Origin: a virus
Virus record (IMG/VR): IMGVR_UViG_3300025276_004419
Span: 62,001-126,000 of that record
Length of the DNA stretch: 64,000 nucleotides
Reading direction: 5' to 3' (one strand)
Part shown: positions 15,225 to 24,141 of the stretch, piece after piece
Numbering within the stretch: position 1 is the first letter of the stretch
How the letters are laid out: every line of letters begins with the position of its first letter
Position numbers and translations under genes: made by a program
Notes under the pieces: model-generated
What the model was told of the DNA's origin: nothing
The model's database searches: none
What the model saw: the letters and a program-made list of their open reading frames with translations, nothing else

Positions 15225-15425
15225 ATGAGTTATTGGACAGGAAAAGTCGTTATCAAAACAGAAGATGAACGCGGTAAAGTTAAAAAAACAACAGAACAAT
15301 TTCTAATTGATGCTGAATCAGCAACCGAAGCTGAGGTAAAGATTTATAAGGAATATGAGGGTTGGAATGGTGAGTTTGAAATTATGGGAGTTAATAAGTC
15401 TCGTATTATTAAAATCTTGGCATAA
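15225..15425 (+). CDS. small protein resembling DUF4494
   Basis: This 66-residue protein reads WTGKVVIKTEDE, then FLIDAESATEAEVKIYKE, then EFEIMGVNKSRIIKI. The order of a KV strand, an LxDAxSxTEAE segment and a closing strand resembles the DUF4494 family of Bacteroides phages and conjugative elements. Its function is unknown. It is the first gene behind P3 and its stop overlaps the next start. Confidence 0.6.
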   Translation: MSYWTGKVVIKTEDERGKVKKTTEQFLIDAESATEAEVKIYKEYEGWNGEFEIMGVNKSRIIKILA

Positions 15426-16042
15426 TGAGTAGTTTTAAAGAAGAAGTAGAACTAGAACTACTTAGTAGTTTAGGTTTACTAAGTTCCCTTAGAGACCGAG
15501 ACCAATTATCAATGGTCCCAGAACATGAATGGGCTGAAGTAGTATCACAACGTATAGCTGATAAGTTTAAGGGTAGGTACGTTCCTTTTGTAAGCGAAGT
15601 AGAAGAGTTTAACGCAACAATGGGAAAACCTAATAATTATGAGCCTATCATACCTGAAAACAAAGCTGAGTGGATGTTTGTTTACGACTTCATTCTCGAA
15701 GAGCTTGAGGAATATAAAGCTGCCTGTGAAGCAGGCGATATTGTTGAGGTTCTTGACGCTTTATGTGACATTGCCTATGTCTCGATTGGTAACGGAGCTA
15801 TGCTTCATGGTCTTAAGGATAAACTATGGGATGCTTATCAGGAAGTCCAAGCCTCAAATATGTCAAAGGCTTGTGTGGACGAAAAGGAGGCACAAGAAAC
15901 GGTTCAAAGACGTTCTAAAGAGCAGAATGAACCTTGTCACTACGAGAAGGTTGGAGACTATTATATTGTCTATAGAACACGTGATAGAAAAGTAATGAAA
16001 AATGTTAATTACTTCCGTCCTGATCTAAAACAATTCTTTTAA
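15425..16042 (+). CDS. MazG-like nucleotide pyrophosphohydrolase
   Basis: The 205-residue protein has an all-alpha NTP pyrophosphohydrolase core: FILEELEEYKAACEAGD followed by EVLDALCDIAYVSIG gives the ExxE and ExxD metal ligands, and EVQASNMSKA fits the substrate-binding tail of phage MazG-like enzymes. Such enzymes hydrolyse (d)NTPs or ppGpp-like nucleotides. The C-terminal 50 residues (YEKVGDYYIVYRTRDRK) are an added beta segment. It is encoded immediately before the DNA polymerase, overlapping its ATG. Confidence 0.78.
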   Translation: MSSFKEEVELELLSSLGLLSSLRDRDQLSMVPEHEWAEVVSQRIADKFKGRYVPFVSEVEEFNATMGKPNNYEPIIPENKAEWMFVYDFILEELEEYKAACEAGDIVEVLDALCDIAYVSIGNGAMLHGLKDKLWDAYQEVQASNMSKACVDEKEAQETVQRRSKEQNEPCHYEKVGDYYIVYRTRDRKVMKNVNYFRPDLKQFF

Positions 16043-17832
16043 TGTATAAAAAGTGTTATCAAGGTAAAAAATTAGACCATAATTTGTATGAAATGCATTT
16101 ATGGGAAGATGATGGTGAACATCAGGTAGTTGAATATAAGAATAAATCTTATGTTAACTGCATCCCTGCAGAGTCTACCCTTAAAGGTCTAAATGGTGAG
16201 TTTGTAAAACCTATTACAAATTGGCGTTTTTCTAAAAACCCAATGTATAAGGACAAAAATACACCTGGATTACACTTTCATGATATGCCTGCTTATCAAA
16301 AGTTTCTTATTGAAAAATACGGAATTAATGATGAACCTTCGACAGGGCACCGAGAAGTCTTTTTCGATATCGAAATTGAGATGGGAGGTGCCCTGACTGA
16401 AGAATATATAGAAGATGCTCCAAAACCTGTTACCTCTATTGCTTGGTATAACTTACCTACAGATGAATGGGCAATTATTATTTTAGATAAAAAAGGACAA
16501 CTCAATCGTACTAAAGCAAAAAACAAAGAGATAATCCCCGTCAAAACTGAGAAGGAATTACTCCAAACTTTTGTTAAACGATTTAAAGAACTAAACCCAG
16601 ATATTATAATTGGGTGGAATAGTGATTATTTTGATATCCCTTATCTATATTATAGAATTGAGAAAGTCTTAAATAAAAGAATAGCAAATTCACTATCACC
16701 TTTAGGAATTGTTAAAACCAAAAAATCAGCCAAATATAAAGACCAAGAAACAGGTGAAATAAAGGCTAGGTGGTATAAGCAAGATATGTTTGTAGACATT
16801 GTAGGTGTTGAGTCTTTAGATTATATGAGAGTTCATAAAAAGTTTAGCTTTAGAGACGAACCATCATATAAATTAGATGTTATTGGTGAAAAGTATACTG
16901 GATTAAATAAAATCGAGTATGAAGGTAATTTAGATAACTTATTTGAAGATGATATCCATAAGTTTATTCAATATAACTTCCGTGATGTTGAAATTCTCAA
17001 ATTATTAGATGAAAAGTTAGATTACTTAGCACTCATTAAAAACCTAGCACATAAAGGTAAGCACAATTATAGTGAGGTATATGCCAATACTAAAACACAA
17101 GATGGTGCTATTTCAGCTTATTTATTAAGTGAAGGAATTGCTCCACCTGCTCGTGATCCAAACCCAATTAATAAAAAGAACTATGCTGGTGGGTATTTAT
17201 TTTGCCCTACAGCAGGTATTTTTAACTATATGTTTGATGAGGATTTAACTTCACTATACCCTTCAATTATTATGTCTTTAAATATTGGTAAGGAAACCTT
17301 AGTAGGAAGAATTATTATACCTGATGAAAAGGTAATGGTTGAAAATAAAGAGATCTTCAATTGTAGATATGGTTTAAACGATCTAAAGAAGATGGATCAA
17401 GACCGCTCTGTATTAGTCCAAAATGCTAAACGTAGTAATACTAACATCAAAATCCCAGATTTAATTGATTTAATTGAAAGCGAAAATCTATCAGTATCAG
17501 CTAATGGAGTAATGTTTAGAACAGATTTTGATTCGGTTTTATCTACTATTCTAAACAAATGGTTTAATGAAAGGGTAGTATTTAAAAACCAAATGAAAAA
17601 AGCCTATAAAGAGGGTAATAAAGAATTAGGTGAATTAATGCACTTAAAGCAACACACAATGAAAATTTTGCTAAATAGCTTGTATGGTGCAACTGCTCTT
17701 GGTAGCTTCCGATATGGTAATGTAATTTTATCAGAAGCAATCACATTATCCGGGCAACGTATTATCCAAGAATCAGCATCATTTGCTAATAAACATATGA
17801 ACCAAGTAATGAGAGGAGAAATAGAATTATGA
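16042..17832 (+). CDS. 43A: DNA polymerase family B, N-terminal part (exonuclease, motifs A and B)
   Basis: The 596-residue protein is the front of a T4 gp43-like polymerase. The proofreading exonuclease shows VFFDIEIE (Asp109, Glu111), IIIGWNSDYFDIPYL and YNFRDVEIL. Polymerase motif A is DLTSLYPSII (near residue 400) and motif B is KILLNSLYGA (near residue 541). The protein then stops at TGA 17830-17832, before motif C. Motif C and the thumb are encoded separately at 18539. The two parts must assemble to work. The break lies between motifs B and C, so neither part is a full polymerase. Confidence 0.92.
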   Translation: MYKKCYQGKKLDHNLYEMHLWEDDGEHQVVEYKNKSYVNCIPAESTLKGLNGEFVKPITNWRFSKNPMYKDKNTPGLHFHDMPAYQKFLIEKYGINDEPSTGHREVFFDIEIEMGGALTEEYIEDAPKPVTSIAWYNLPTDEWAIIILDKKGQLNRTKAKNKEIIPVKTEKELLQTFVKRFKELNPDIIIGWNSDYFDIPYLYYRIEKVLNKRIANSLSPLGIVKTKKSAKYKDQETGEIKARWYKQDMFVDIVGVESLDYMRVHKKFSFRDEPSYKLDVIGEKYTGLNKIEYEGNLDNLFEDDIHKFIQYNFRDVEILKLLDEKLDYLALIKNLAHKGKHNYSEVYANTKTQDGAISAYLLSEGIAPPARDPNPINKKNYAGGYLFCPTAGIFNYMFDEDLTSLYPSIIMSLNIGKETLVGRIIIPDEKVMVENKEIFNCRYGLNDLKKMDQDRSVLVQNAKRSNTNIKIPDLIDLIESENLSVSANGVMFRTDFDSVLSTILNKWFNERVVFKNQMKKAYKEGNKELGELMHLKQHTMKILLNSLYGATALGSFRYGNVILSEAITLSGQRIIQESASFANKHMNQVMRGEIEL

Positions 17833-18284
17833 AAGAGGTAGAACACCAAACCTATAAAGACAACCGTGGGAGTTACACACCGTTTCCATTAAATATAATG
17901 GATACTAAATGGGACCAATGTTCTATAAGTACAAATGATGGTAGGTATACATTTAGAGGAATGCATTACCAAACCCACCCACCTCAGGAAAAATATGTTA
18001 AGGTAATACGTGGTTCTATTATTGACATTGGTTATGATTTATTTACTAATAAAACATTCAGCCAAGAAATACATGAAGGTAATGCTGCATACCTACATAA
18101 AGATTATGCTCATGGGTTTTTAACTCTAGAACCTGATACTATTGTAGTTTATTTAGTTAAAGGTGAATATTCACCTGAATCCGAACATTCTATTGTATGG
18201 CAATCTCTCCCTGAAGTAAAAACATTAATAGAAAATTATACTAATAACCCTATTATCTCTAAAAAAGATGCCAAAGGAAAATAA
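17829..18284 (+). CDS. RmlC-like cupin (dTDP-4-dehydrorhamnose 3,5-epimerase family)
   Basis: The 151-residue protein has the RmlC core: FRGMHYQTHPPQEKYVKVI (the RGxHYQ histidine and the following lysine), GSIIDIGYDL, and HKDYAHGFLTLEPDTIVVYL with the conserved AHGF and Tyr region. The family epimerises 4-keto-6-deoxy sugar nucleotides. At about 151 residues it is shorter than full RmlC (about 180). It is inserted between the two halves of the DNA polymerase, overlapping the first by four bases. It would fit with the sugar genes at 25-41 kb. Confidence 0.82.
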   Translation: MKEVEHQTYKDNRGSYTPFPLNIMDTKWDQCSISTNDGRYTFRGMHYQTHPPQEKYVKVIRGSIIDIGYDLFTNKTFSQEIHEGNAAYLHKDYAHGFLTLEPDTIVVYLVKGEYSPESEHSIVWQSLPEVKTLIENYTNNPIISKKDAKGK

Positions 18285-18293
18285 ATTAACATT

Positions 18294-18542
18294 ATGATTA
18301 CAAGACAAGCAATTAGAAAAGGAGTTATAGTCGAGTGTGAAGGTAAAATCCTAACCAAAGATGAAATAGTTAGTATGGGGGAAAATTGGAGTGAACATTC
18401 CGAAATGTTCTTTCGTAAAATGTTGAGACAAGGAGGTAAATTTACTCTTAAAGGATCATCATTCCGTATTTTCGCACCTGAACAATTAACTAATAGTAAA
18501 GGTGATGTAGAAGCACCATTGAAAGAAAGTGAAGAAGAATGA
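18294..18542 (+). CDS. small hypothetical protein inside the polymerase split
   Basis: The 82-residue protein starts MITRQAIRKGVIVECEGK and ends in an acidic tail KESEEE. It has a beta-rich middle (GGKFTLKGSSFRIF). It overlaps the ATG of the polymerase C-terminal gene by four bases. No homing-endonuclease motif (HNH, GIY-YIG, LAGLIDADG) is visible in it or in the RmlC-like gene. Function unknown. Confidence 0.6.
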   Translation: MITRQAIRKGVIVECEGKILTKDEIVSMGENWSEHSEMFFRKMLRQGGKFTLKGSSFRIFAPEQLTNSKGDVEAPLKESEEE

Positions 18543-19468
18543 ACCACTTAGAAAGTACACCTTGGTTTATATGTAATAAAGAAGATACAAACTACTGCGT
18601 TTATGTAGATACTGATTCTAATTATTACAATGCTGAACCTATGCTTAGGCATCTTTACCCTAACTTTGATGAAATGTCTGAAGAGGAAAGAGATGTGAAA
18701 CTTGAGGAAGTAGCTTTAAAATACCAAGATTTAATTACTAAATCCTATAACACATTAGCATTAGAGGCATTCAATATTAAAACACACAGATTTGATATGA
18801 AAACCGAGTGTATGATTCGTGCTGGGTATTTTAGAGCACCTCGACGTTATGCTCAATGGATCACTAAAAAAGAAGGAGTACCTACTGATGATTTAGATAT
18901 TAAAGGGTTAGAATTTATGAAATCTAATTACCCTAAAATATTTGGAAATTTCTTTAAAGGTATATTACAGAAAGTAATTAAAGGTGCCCCTCAAGATGAA
19001 ATAGATACTTTATTGAAGGATTTTAGAACCAAAATATTATCCCCAGATACTAACCTTACTATCTTAGGTAATCCCACTCGTGTAAAAACACTAGAAAAAT
19101 ATTTAGCTTCCCCACCACGCCCAGGAGAAATGTTTTCTTCTATTAATCAAGGTGCTCCTGCTCCTGTAAAGGCAGCTATTAAATATAATGATTTACTTAC
19201 ATTCTGGAAGTTAGATAAGCAGCATTCTAAAATTACTCAAGGTGATAAAATTAAGTGGATTTATCTAAAAGAAAATCCATATAAAATTGAAGCACTTGCG
19301 TTTTTAGATTTTGATATACCAGAAAAGATCACTATATTATTGGATAAGTATGCTGATAAGAATAGGGCATTTGAATCTATTTTAGAAAGCAAATTAATGG
19401 GATTTTATAATGATTTAGGTTGGGAATTAAATATGAACCCTTACCGAAATTTAATTTTTAATTTTTAA
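18539..19468 (+). CDS. 43B: DNA polymerase family B, C-terminal part (motif C and thumb)
   Basis: The 309-residue protein carries motif C as CVYVDTDSNYY (near residues 21-31), with the two catalytic aspartates, followed by a palm/thumb region and a hydrophobic C-terminus (MNPYRNLIFNF) of the kind that binds the sliding clamp. The start ATG overlaps the upstream small gene. Together with the product of 16042 it restores a complete T4-like polymerase. It is directly followed by the clamp gene, the usual neighbour order in T4-like phages. Confidence 0.9.
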   Translation: MNHLESTPWFICNKEDTNYCVYVDTDSNYYNAEPMLRHLYPNFDEMSEEERDVKLEEVALKYQDLITKSYNTLALEAFNIKTHRFDMKTECMIRAGYFRAPRRYAQWITKKEGVPTDDLDIKGLEFMKSNYPKIFGNFFKGILQKVIKGAPQDEIDTLLKDFRTKILSPDTNLTILGNPTRVKTLEKYLASPPRPGEMFSSINQGAPAPVKAAIKYNDLLTFWKLDKQHSKITQGDKIKWIYLKENPYKIEALAFLDFDIPEKITILLDKYADKNRAFESILESKLMGFYNDLGWELNMNPYRNLIFNF

Positions 19469-19469
19469 T

Positions 19470-20210
19470 ATGATAAGCAAACACGACTTACAATCAGTTA
19501 TTGGAAAATATCACCTAAATGGGTTAGTTGAATCCGTTAAATGGACCATTGAAGATAACGCGTTAAATATCGATTTCCAATCGCCCAATAAGGACATGAT
19601 TGGACGCGTTAATCATGCAGATTTTCCGCTAGAAGATGGCGAAATGGCGGTGTATGATACTTCTAAATTGAATAAATTACTAGGAGTTACTAGTGGGGAA
19701 TTATTTTTGGAGTTAGAAAAAACACAAAAAGTGTTTACTAAACTCATCATCTCAGATATGAATTATACTCTGAATTTCTCATTAACTGATTTACTACTTA
19801 TCTCAAGTGTAGGTGAAATTACTGAATCAGGTGAATATGAGATTATTAGTGAGTTAGATTCAGAAAGTATTAGTGCCATTATTAAAGCACATAACGCACT
19901 CGAAAGTGATAATGTAATAGTTAACATTGATAAAGATTTAGATTTACAAGATGTTTTAGTTTTGTCATTTGGTGATGTTTCTAATCATACAAACAAAATC
20001 GATTATCAGGTACCTAACACTACTTTAAACCATGTTCCTTATGGAACTGAATTGCCTTTCAACTCGGCAATGTTTAAATCAATACTTAATAATAATAAAG
20101 ATGCTACTAAAGCAACTATGAAATTTAATACTAAAGGATATGTTAAATTCGAATTCGAAGGTGAAAATTGGAGTAGTTTTTATTATGTTGTGCGGAAGGC
20201 AGATATTTAA
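19470..20210 (+). CDS. 45: sliding clamp (gp45-like)
   Basis: The 246-residue protein has the size and strand pattern of T4-type gp45 clamps, with segments such as LNGLVESVKWTIEDNALNI, AVYDTSKLNKLLGV and a late KGYVKFEFEGENWSSFYYVV. Such clamps form a trimer around DNA and tether the polymerase. It lies one base after the polymerase C-terminal gene, and the clamp loader genes follow further on, which supports the call. A hairpin with a T-run follows it. Confidence 0.8.
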   Translation: MISKHDLQSVIGKYHLNGLVESVKWTIEDNALNIDFQSPNKDMIGRVNHADFPLEDGEMAVYDTSKLNKLLGVTSGELFLELEKTQKVFTKLIISDMNYTLNFSLTDLLLISSVGEITESGEYEIISELDSESISAIIKAHNALESDNVIVNIDKDLDLQDVLVLSFGDVSNHTNKIDYQVPNTTLNHVPYGTELPFNSAMFKSILNNNKDATKATMKFNTKGYVKFEFEGENWSSFYYVVRKADI

Positions 20211-20225
20211 TATATGTATGGCAAA

Positions 20226-20260
20226 GTAACATTGTAGCTAGGGCACGTTGTTACGTTTTT
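20226..20260 (+). terminator. hairpin with T-run after clamp gene
   Basis: GTAACA (20226-20231) pairs with TGTTAC (20249-20254) and is followed by GTTTTTAATT. The loop of about 17 bases is long, so this is a weak to moderate terminator. A second short pairing GAGT/ACTC lies at 20269-20285, before hsp20. Confidence 0.45.
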
Positions 20261-20299
20261 AATTAATCGAGTAGCTCAGGCACTCACAAAATAAATGAT

Positions 20300-20716
20300 A
20301 TGAGTACATTAAACCCGTACGAACGTTCTCCGTTCGACATTCTATTTAGAAACTTCTTCAATACCGAAGATCAATTCGCTCCAGCGTTAAATTCTAAACA
20401 ACCCCACCCACTTAATATTTACTACAACGACGAAGGTTTACACTTCGAAGTCGCTTGTACTGGTCTTATTAAAGAAGACCTTAATATTAACGTAGAAGGT
20501 GATTTACTAAAAATCAGCTATCAAAAACCAGATGAAGAAACTGATTTTTCAGGTTATATTTATCATGGTCTATCCAAAAAGTCATTCGACTTAGGATATA
20601 AAATCTCTCCAAAGTTTAATTTGAATAAAATTAATGCTGAAATGGAAAATGGACTTTTAAAACTCTATATTCCAACATCAGATGAGGCTAAATCAAAATC
20701 AATTAAAATAAAATAA
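20300..20716 (+). CDS. small heat shock protein (Hsp20/alpha-crystallin)
   Basis: The 138-residue protein starts with NPYERSPFDILFRNFF, then has an alpha-crystallin domain: LHFEVACTGLIKEDLNINVEGDLLKI, a short loop, and the closing ENGLLKLYIPTSDEAKSKSIKI with the family's A/GxL motif as NGLLKLYIP. Hsp20 proteins hold unfolded proteins. T4-like cyanophages often carry one near the replication genes. Here it stands between the clamp and groES/groEL, making a phage chaperone group. Confidence 0.88.
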   Translation: MSTLNPYERSPFDILFRNFFNTEDQFAPALNSKQPHPLNIYYNDEGLHFEVACTGLIKEDLNINVEGDLLKISYQKPDEETDFSGYIYHGLSKKSFDLGYKISPKFNLNKINAEMENGLLKLYIPTSDEAKSKSIKIK

Positions 20717-20734
20717 AAGTTTTACCAAAAAAGC

Positions 20735-20767
20735 GTGTCCTAGCGCAATACCTTTCGTATATTCACG
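20735..20767 (+). promoter_or_regulatory. promoter P4 before the groES-groEL operon
   Basis: GTG (20735-20737), 20 nt, TATATT (20758-20763), then CACGGTATAATAATAAATAA, which matches the leader at 45396 almost base for base. It reads into the genes at 20790 onward, so it probably drives groES and groEL. Confidence 0.7.
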
Positions 20768-20789
20768 GTATAATAATAAATAAACAGTT

Positions 20790-21071
20790 ATGGCTAAGCC
20801 CAGCAAATCAAATTTACGTTTTATTAAGGATCCAATATTGACTCCTTATTACATCCAATTAGATGACCATTGTTACATTGCTCAGAAATCAACATATTCT
20901 GAAGCAGGGCATGAGTATCAAAATACCATTGGACATTACCAAAAACTTGGTACTTGTTTAGAAGCTATAGCACGCGATGGTGCTAAATCCCAAGGTTATG
21001 ATACTCTACGTGAATTCGTAGAACGTTTTGAAGCAAAATCACAAGAACTAATAAATATAATTAAATTATGA
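20790..21071 (+). CDS. hypothetical protein
   Basis: The 93-residue protein starts MAKPSKSNLRFIKDPIL, followed by a strand pair YYIQLDDHCYIAQKS and a C-terminal helix with LREFVERFEAKSQELINII. No family is recognised with confidence. It is the first gene behind P4 and overlaps groES by four bases. Confidence 0.6.
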   Translation: MAKPSKSNLRFIKDPILTPYYIQLDDHCYIAQKSTYSEAGHEYQNTIGHYQKLGTCLEAIARDGAKSQGYDTLREFVERFEAKSQELINIIKL

Positions 21072-21361
21072 TCGAAGCATTATATAATGCGGTTATCGTT
21101 AAACCGGTAGAAGTAGAAGAAACAAAGTATGGAAACATTGTAGTTCCAGATTTGGGAAATGAAACAAACAAAACAGGACAAGTAGTAGGAGTAGGCCCAG
21201 GTCATATGAATATGGGAACCTTTGTTCCAACTCAACTCCAAGTAAATGATATTGTAATATTACCTACAATGGGATTTACAAAATTCGAGTATGAGAGCGA
21301 AACATACTGGATTGGAAAAGAAAACGAAGTTTTAGCAAAAATAAATAAAAACGATGAGTAA
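21068..21361 (+). CDS. groES: co-chaperonin GroES, divergent
   Basis: The 97-residue protein has the GroES fold pattern: ALYNAVIVKPVEVEETKYGN (strand and start of the mobile loop), IVVPD, TGQVVGVGPGHM with the family's VvavGpG element, and LQVNDIVILPTMGFTKFEYE followed by a final strand EVLAKI. The loop and N-terminus differ from host-type GroES (PLHDRVxV is LYNAVIV). It caps the GroEL ring. It overlaps groEL by eight bases. Confidence 0.85.
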   Translation: MIEALYNAVIVKPVEVEETKYGNIVVPDLGNETNKTGQVVGVGPGHMNMGTFVPTQLQVNDIVILPTMGFTKFEYESETYWIGKENEVLAKINKNDE

Positions 21362-22973
21362 AATTATTGAATTCGGTCCAGAAGGACGTCAAAAATTGGT
21401 AAATGGGATTGATAAACTAGCAGATGCTGTTGTATCAACATTAGGTCCTAATGGTCGTAATGTAGTCATTTCAAATTCAGAAGGTTATCCCCAAAGCACT
21501 AAAGATGGTGTTACGGTTGCCAAATCTATTTCACTTAGTGATAATGTAGAAGAAACTGGTGTATCTTTAGTTAAACAAGCAGCTATTCAAACTGCTAACT
21601 TAGCAGGTGATGGTACTACAACTTCAACTCTATTAGCACGTGAGATGGTAAAAGCAGGTCTTTCCCATCTTAACAATGGTGCTAATGCTGTTGAAATTAA
21701 ACGTAGTATTGATACTGCTGTTAAACAAGTAACTTCCCTTCTTAGACTTAATGCTGAAGATATCACTTCAGAAGAGCAACTAGAACAAATTGCTACTATA
21801 TCAGCTAATAACGACCCAGAAGTAGGTAAGCTAATTGCTACTGCTATGAATTCAGTAGGACGTGAAGGTGTTGTTTACATTGAAGAGTCTAAATCAGGGG
21901 AAACTTATTTAGAAACAGTAGAAGGGTTACAATTTGATAGAGGTTTCAAATCACCTTATTTTGTAACTAATAATGCTAATATGTCAGCTGTATTAGACAA
22001 ACCTTACATACTGATTGCTGATAGTACTTTCACAAAAGTAAAAGAACTTCTTCCTGTATTGGAAGGTGTATCTGGAACTGGTCGCTCTCTTCTTATCATT
22101 GCTGAAGATATTGATAATGAAGCACTCGCAACACTTGTTGTAAACAAGATGCGTGGAACACTTGCTGTTTGTGCAGTTAAATCCCCAGAATTTGGAGATC
22201 GTCGCAAACTTATTTTAGATGATATTGCTACACTAACTGGTGGAGAAGTATTTAGCAAGGATAAAGGAATGAAACTTGATAAATTTTCTTGGGATTGGTT
22301 TGGTGAAGCTAGAACAATAACTGTAACAAAAGAAACAACTACAATTGTAGATGGAAAAGGAGGAACAGAACGAATTGAAGCACGTATTGAAGAATTACAA
22401 CAACAAATCGAACAAGCGGGATCGCCGTTCGAAACAGAAAAACTTCAAGAAAGGCTATCAAAGTTCATCGGAGGAGTGGGAATAATCCACGTTGGTGGTA
22501 ACACTGAAACCGAAATGAAAGAGAAAAAAGATCGTGTAGACGATGCTTTAAATGCTACGAAAGCAGCTATTGAAGAAGGTATTGTACCTGGAGGTGGTGC
22601 TGCTTTACTTTATGCCCGTGAAGGTATTGAGGATAGAACCACATTAGGATCACAAATTGTATATCATGCTTGTGGAAAACCATTTACTCAAATTCTCATT
22701 AATGCTGGTTATGAAGTAGTTAAAGCTGAAATGCTAGCTATGGATTTCAAAACCAGTGAAACGAATTGGGAAGGTTACAATCTTAAAACAGAAGAGACTG
22801 TAAATATGAAAGAAGCAGGCATTATCGACCCAGCTAAAGTAACTCGTACAGCACTAGAAAACGCAGCCTCAGTAGCAGGTACTATTCTATTAACTGAATG
22901 TGTTATAGTAGAAGATCCAGATAGTAAGGATGAAGTAGATCCTATGGCTGGAATGATGGGAGGAATGATGTAA
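21354..22973 (+). CDS. groEL: chaperonin GroEL
   Basis: The 539-residue protein is a full-length group I chaperonin: STLGPNGRNVVISNSEGYP, KDGVTVAKSI, the ATPase loop AGDGTTTSTLLAREMV, EGIVPGGGAALLYA, and the Gly/Met tail AGMMGGMM. It folds proteins in a double ring with ATP and GroES. Family length is about 540, so it appears intact and functional. Residues of the apical domain (about 190-370) depart more from host enzymes, as expected for phage versions with special substrates. It lies between clamp and clamp loader genes. Confidence 0.95.
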   Translation: MSKIIEFGPEGRQKLVNGIDKLADAVVSTLGPNGRNVVISNSEGYPQSTKDGVTVAKSISLSDNVEETGVSLVKQAAIQTANLAGDGTTTSTLLAREMVKAGLSHLNNGANAVEIKRSIDTAVKQVTSLLRLNAEDITSEEQLEQIATISANNDPEVGKLIATAMNSVGREGVVYIEESKSGETYLETVEGLQFDRGFKSPYFVTNNANMSAVLDKPYILIADSTFTKVKELLPVLEGVSGTGRSLLIIAEDIDNEALATLVVNKMRGTLAVCAVKSPEFGDRRKLILDDIATLTGGEVFSKDKGMKLDKFSWDWFGEARTITVTKETTTIVDGKGGTERIEARIEELQQQIEQAGSPFETEKLQERLSKFIGGVGIIHVGGNTETEMKEKKDRVDDALNATKAAIEEGIVPGGGAALLYAREGIEDRTTLGSQIVYHACGKPFTQILINAGYEVVKAEMLAMDFKTSETNWEGYNLKTEETVNMKEAGIIDPAKVTRTALENAASVAGTILLTECVIVEDPDSKDEVDPMAGMMGGMM

Positions 22974-23230
22974 TGGAAAGTAAAATCGAAGAATTTTACG
23001 AATTGATTGCTAACAGAGTACCACCTGGAGACAGGTGGACTCTAGTTGGTGATAAAACCATATATAATTCTATTACTGAAGTTTTAGAAGCCTGGTTTGG
23101 TAAAACAGGTGAAAAAGCAGAATTTAAACTTGCCCCATTAGCAGGAAAATTGTATGTTATACGTACCGAAGAAATAGAAATAAAACCAGAACCACCTAAG
23201 AAATATAACCTATATGGTGACCGCGACTAA
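22973..23230 (+). CDS. hypothetical protein
   Basis: The 85-residue acidic protein begins MESKIEEFYELIANRVP and ends PKKYNLYGDRD. A VLEAWFGK helix and a KLYVIRTEE strand are the only clear elements. It overlaps the groEL stop (TAATG) and runs 17 bases into the clamp loader gene. Function unknown. Confidence 0.6.
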   Translation: MESKIEEFYELIANRVPPGDRWTLVGDKTIYNSITEVLEAWFGKTGEKAEFKLAPLAGKLYVIRTEEIEIKPEPPKKYNLYGDRD

Positions 23231-24134
23231 AGATCATACATTACTAGTTGAAAAATATCGTTCTAAAACATTAGATAGTTATGTCGGAAACGAACACATT
23301 AAGAAGACCATTAAACAATATTTGGGTCAAAATGACATCCAAAACCTCATATTTTATGGTCCTGCTGGAACTGGTAAAACGACTTTGGCAAAACTCATTG
23401 TTAATAATCTCAATTGTGACTTTATTTACATTAACGCCTCTGATGAACGTGGTATTGAGACTATTCGGGATAAGGTCTCAGGATTCGCATCGACTGCCTC
23501 TTTCAAACCACTTAAAGTAGTTATTTTAGATGAGGCTGATTTTTTAACAATCCAAGCACAAGCTTCACTCCGTAATGTAATTGAGACATTTTCTCGTACT
23601 ACCCGTTTTATTATGACGTGTAATTATGTTGAGCGTATTATAGATCCATTACAATCACGTTGTCAAGTGCTTAAAATTATACCCCCATCAAAAGGAGATG
23701 TTGCTAAACATATTGCTTGGGTTTTAGGAGAAGAAAATACTAGCTTCGTAATAGGAGATATTAAAACAATTACCAACCAATACTACCCAGATTTACGTAA
23801 ATGTCTTAATACTATTCAACTATCAACTCAAGATAATAAATTAACAATAGATAAATCAGTACTTGTCTCTTCTAACTATATGACTCAAGTACTAAAAGAA
23901 TTAAGTAATGCTAAACCCTTATGGCGAGAAATTAGACAAACGATCGCAAACGCTAATGTTCAGGATTTTGAGGAGTTGTATCGTTATCTTTACGATAATG
24001 CTTCTACCTACGCAAATGGAAGAGAAGGAATGGTTGCTGTTTATATCAACGAGTATAGTTATCAGTCTAATTTTCGTATCGATAAAGAAATCAACGCAAT
24101 GGCGTTAATATCAAAATTAATTGAATTAAAATAA
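23214..24134 (+). CDS. 44: clamp loader large subunit (gp44-like AAA+ ATPase)
   Basis: The 306-residue protein has a Walker A loop FYGPAGTGKTTLAK, Walker B VVILDEADFL, sensor 1 TRFIMTCNY and the SRC motif LQSRCQVLK with its arginine finger. It starts LVEKYRSKTLDSYVGNEH, the standard start of gp44/RFC subunits. It forms the ATP-driven ring that opens the gp45 clamp, together with the gp62-like protein two genes on. Length fits T4 gp44 (319 residues). Confidence 0.93.
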   Translation: MVTATKDHTLLVEKYRSKTLDSYVGNEHIKKTIKQYLGQNDIQNLIFYGPAGTGKTTLAKLIVNNLNCDFIYINASDERGIETIRDKVSGFASTASFKPLKVVILDEADFLTIQAQASLRNVIETFSRTTRFIMTCNYVERIIDPLQSRCQVLKIIPPSKGDVAKHIAWVLGEENTSFVIGDIKTITNQYYPDLRKCLNTIQLSTQDNKLTIDKSVLVSSNYMTQVLKELSNAKPLWREIRQTIANANVQDFEELYRYLYDNASTYANGREGMVAVYINEYSYQSNFRIDKEINAMALISKLIELK

Positions 24135-24141
24135 ATAAACA

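Noticed and set aside
17829-18542. Intron or intein joining the two polymerase parts
   Set aside because: The intervening genes are normal open frames with their own starts; no splice-site signatures, intein motifs or homing-endonuclease motifs are seen, and both polymerase parts have proper start or stop codons.
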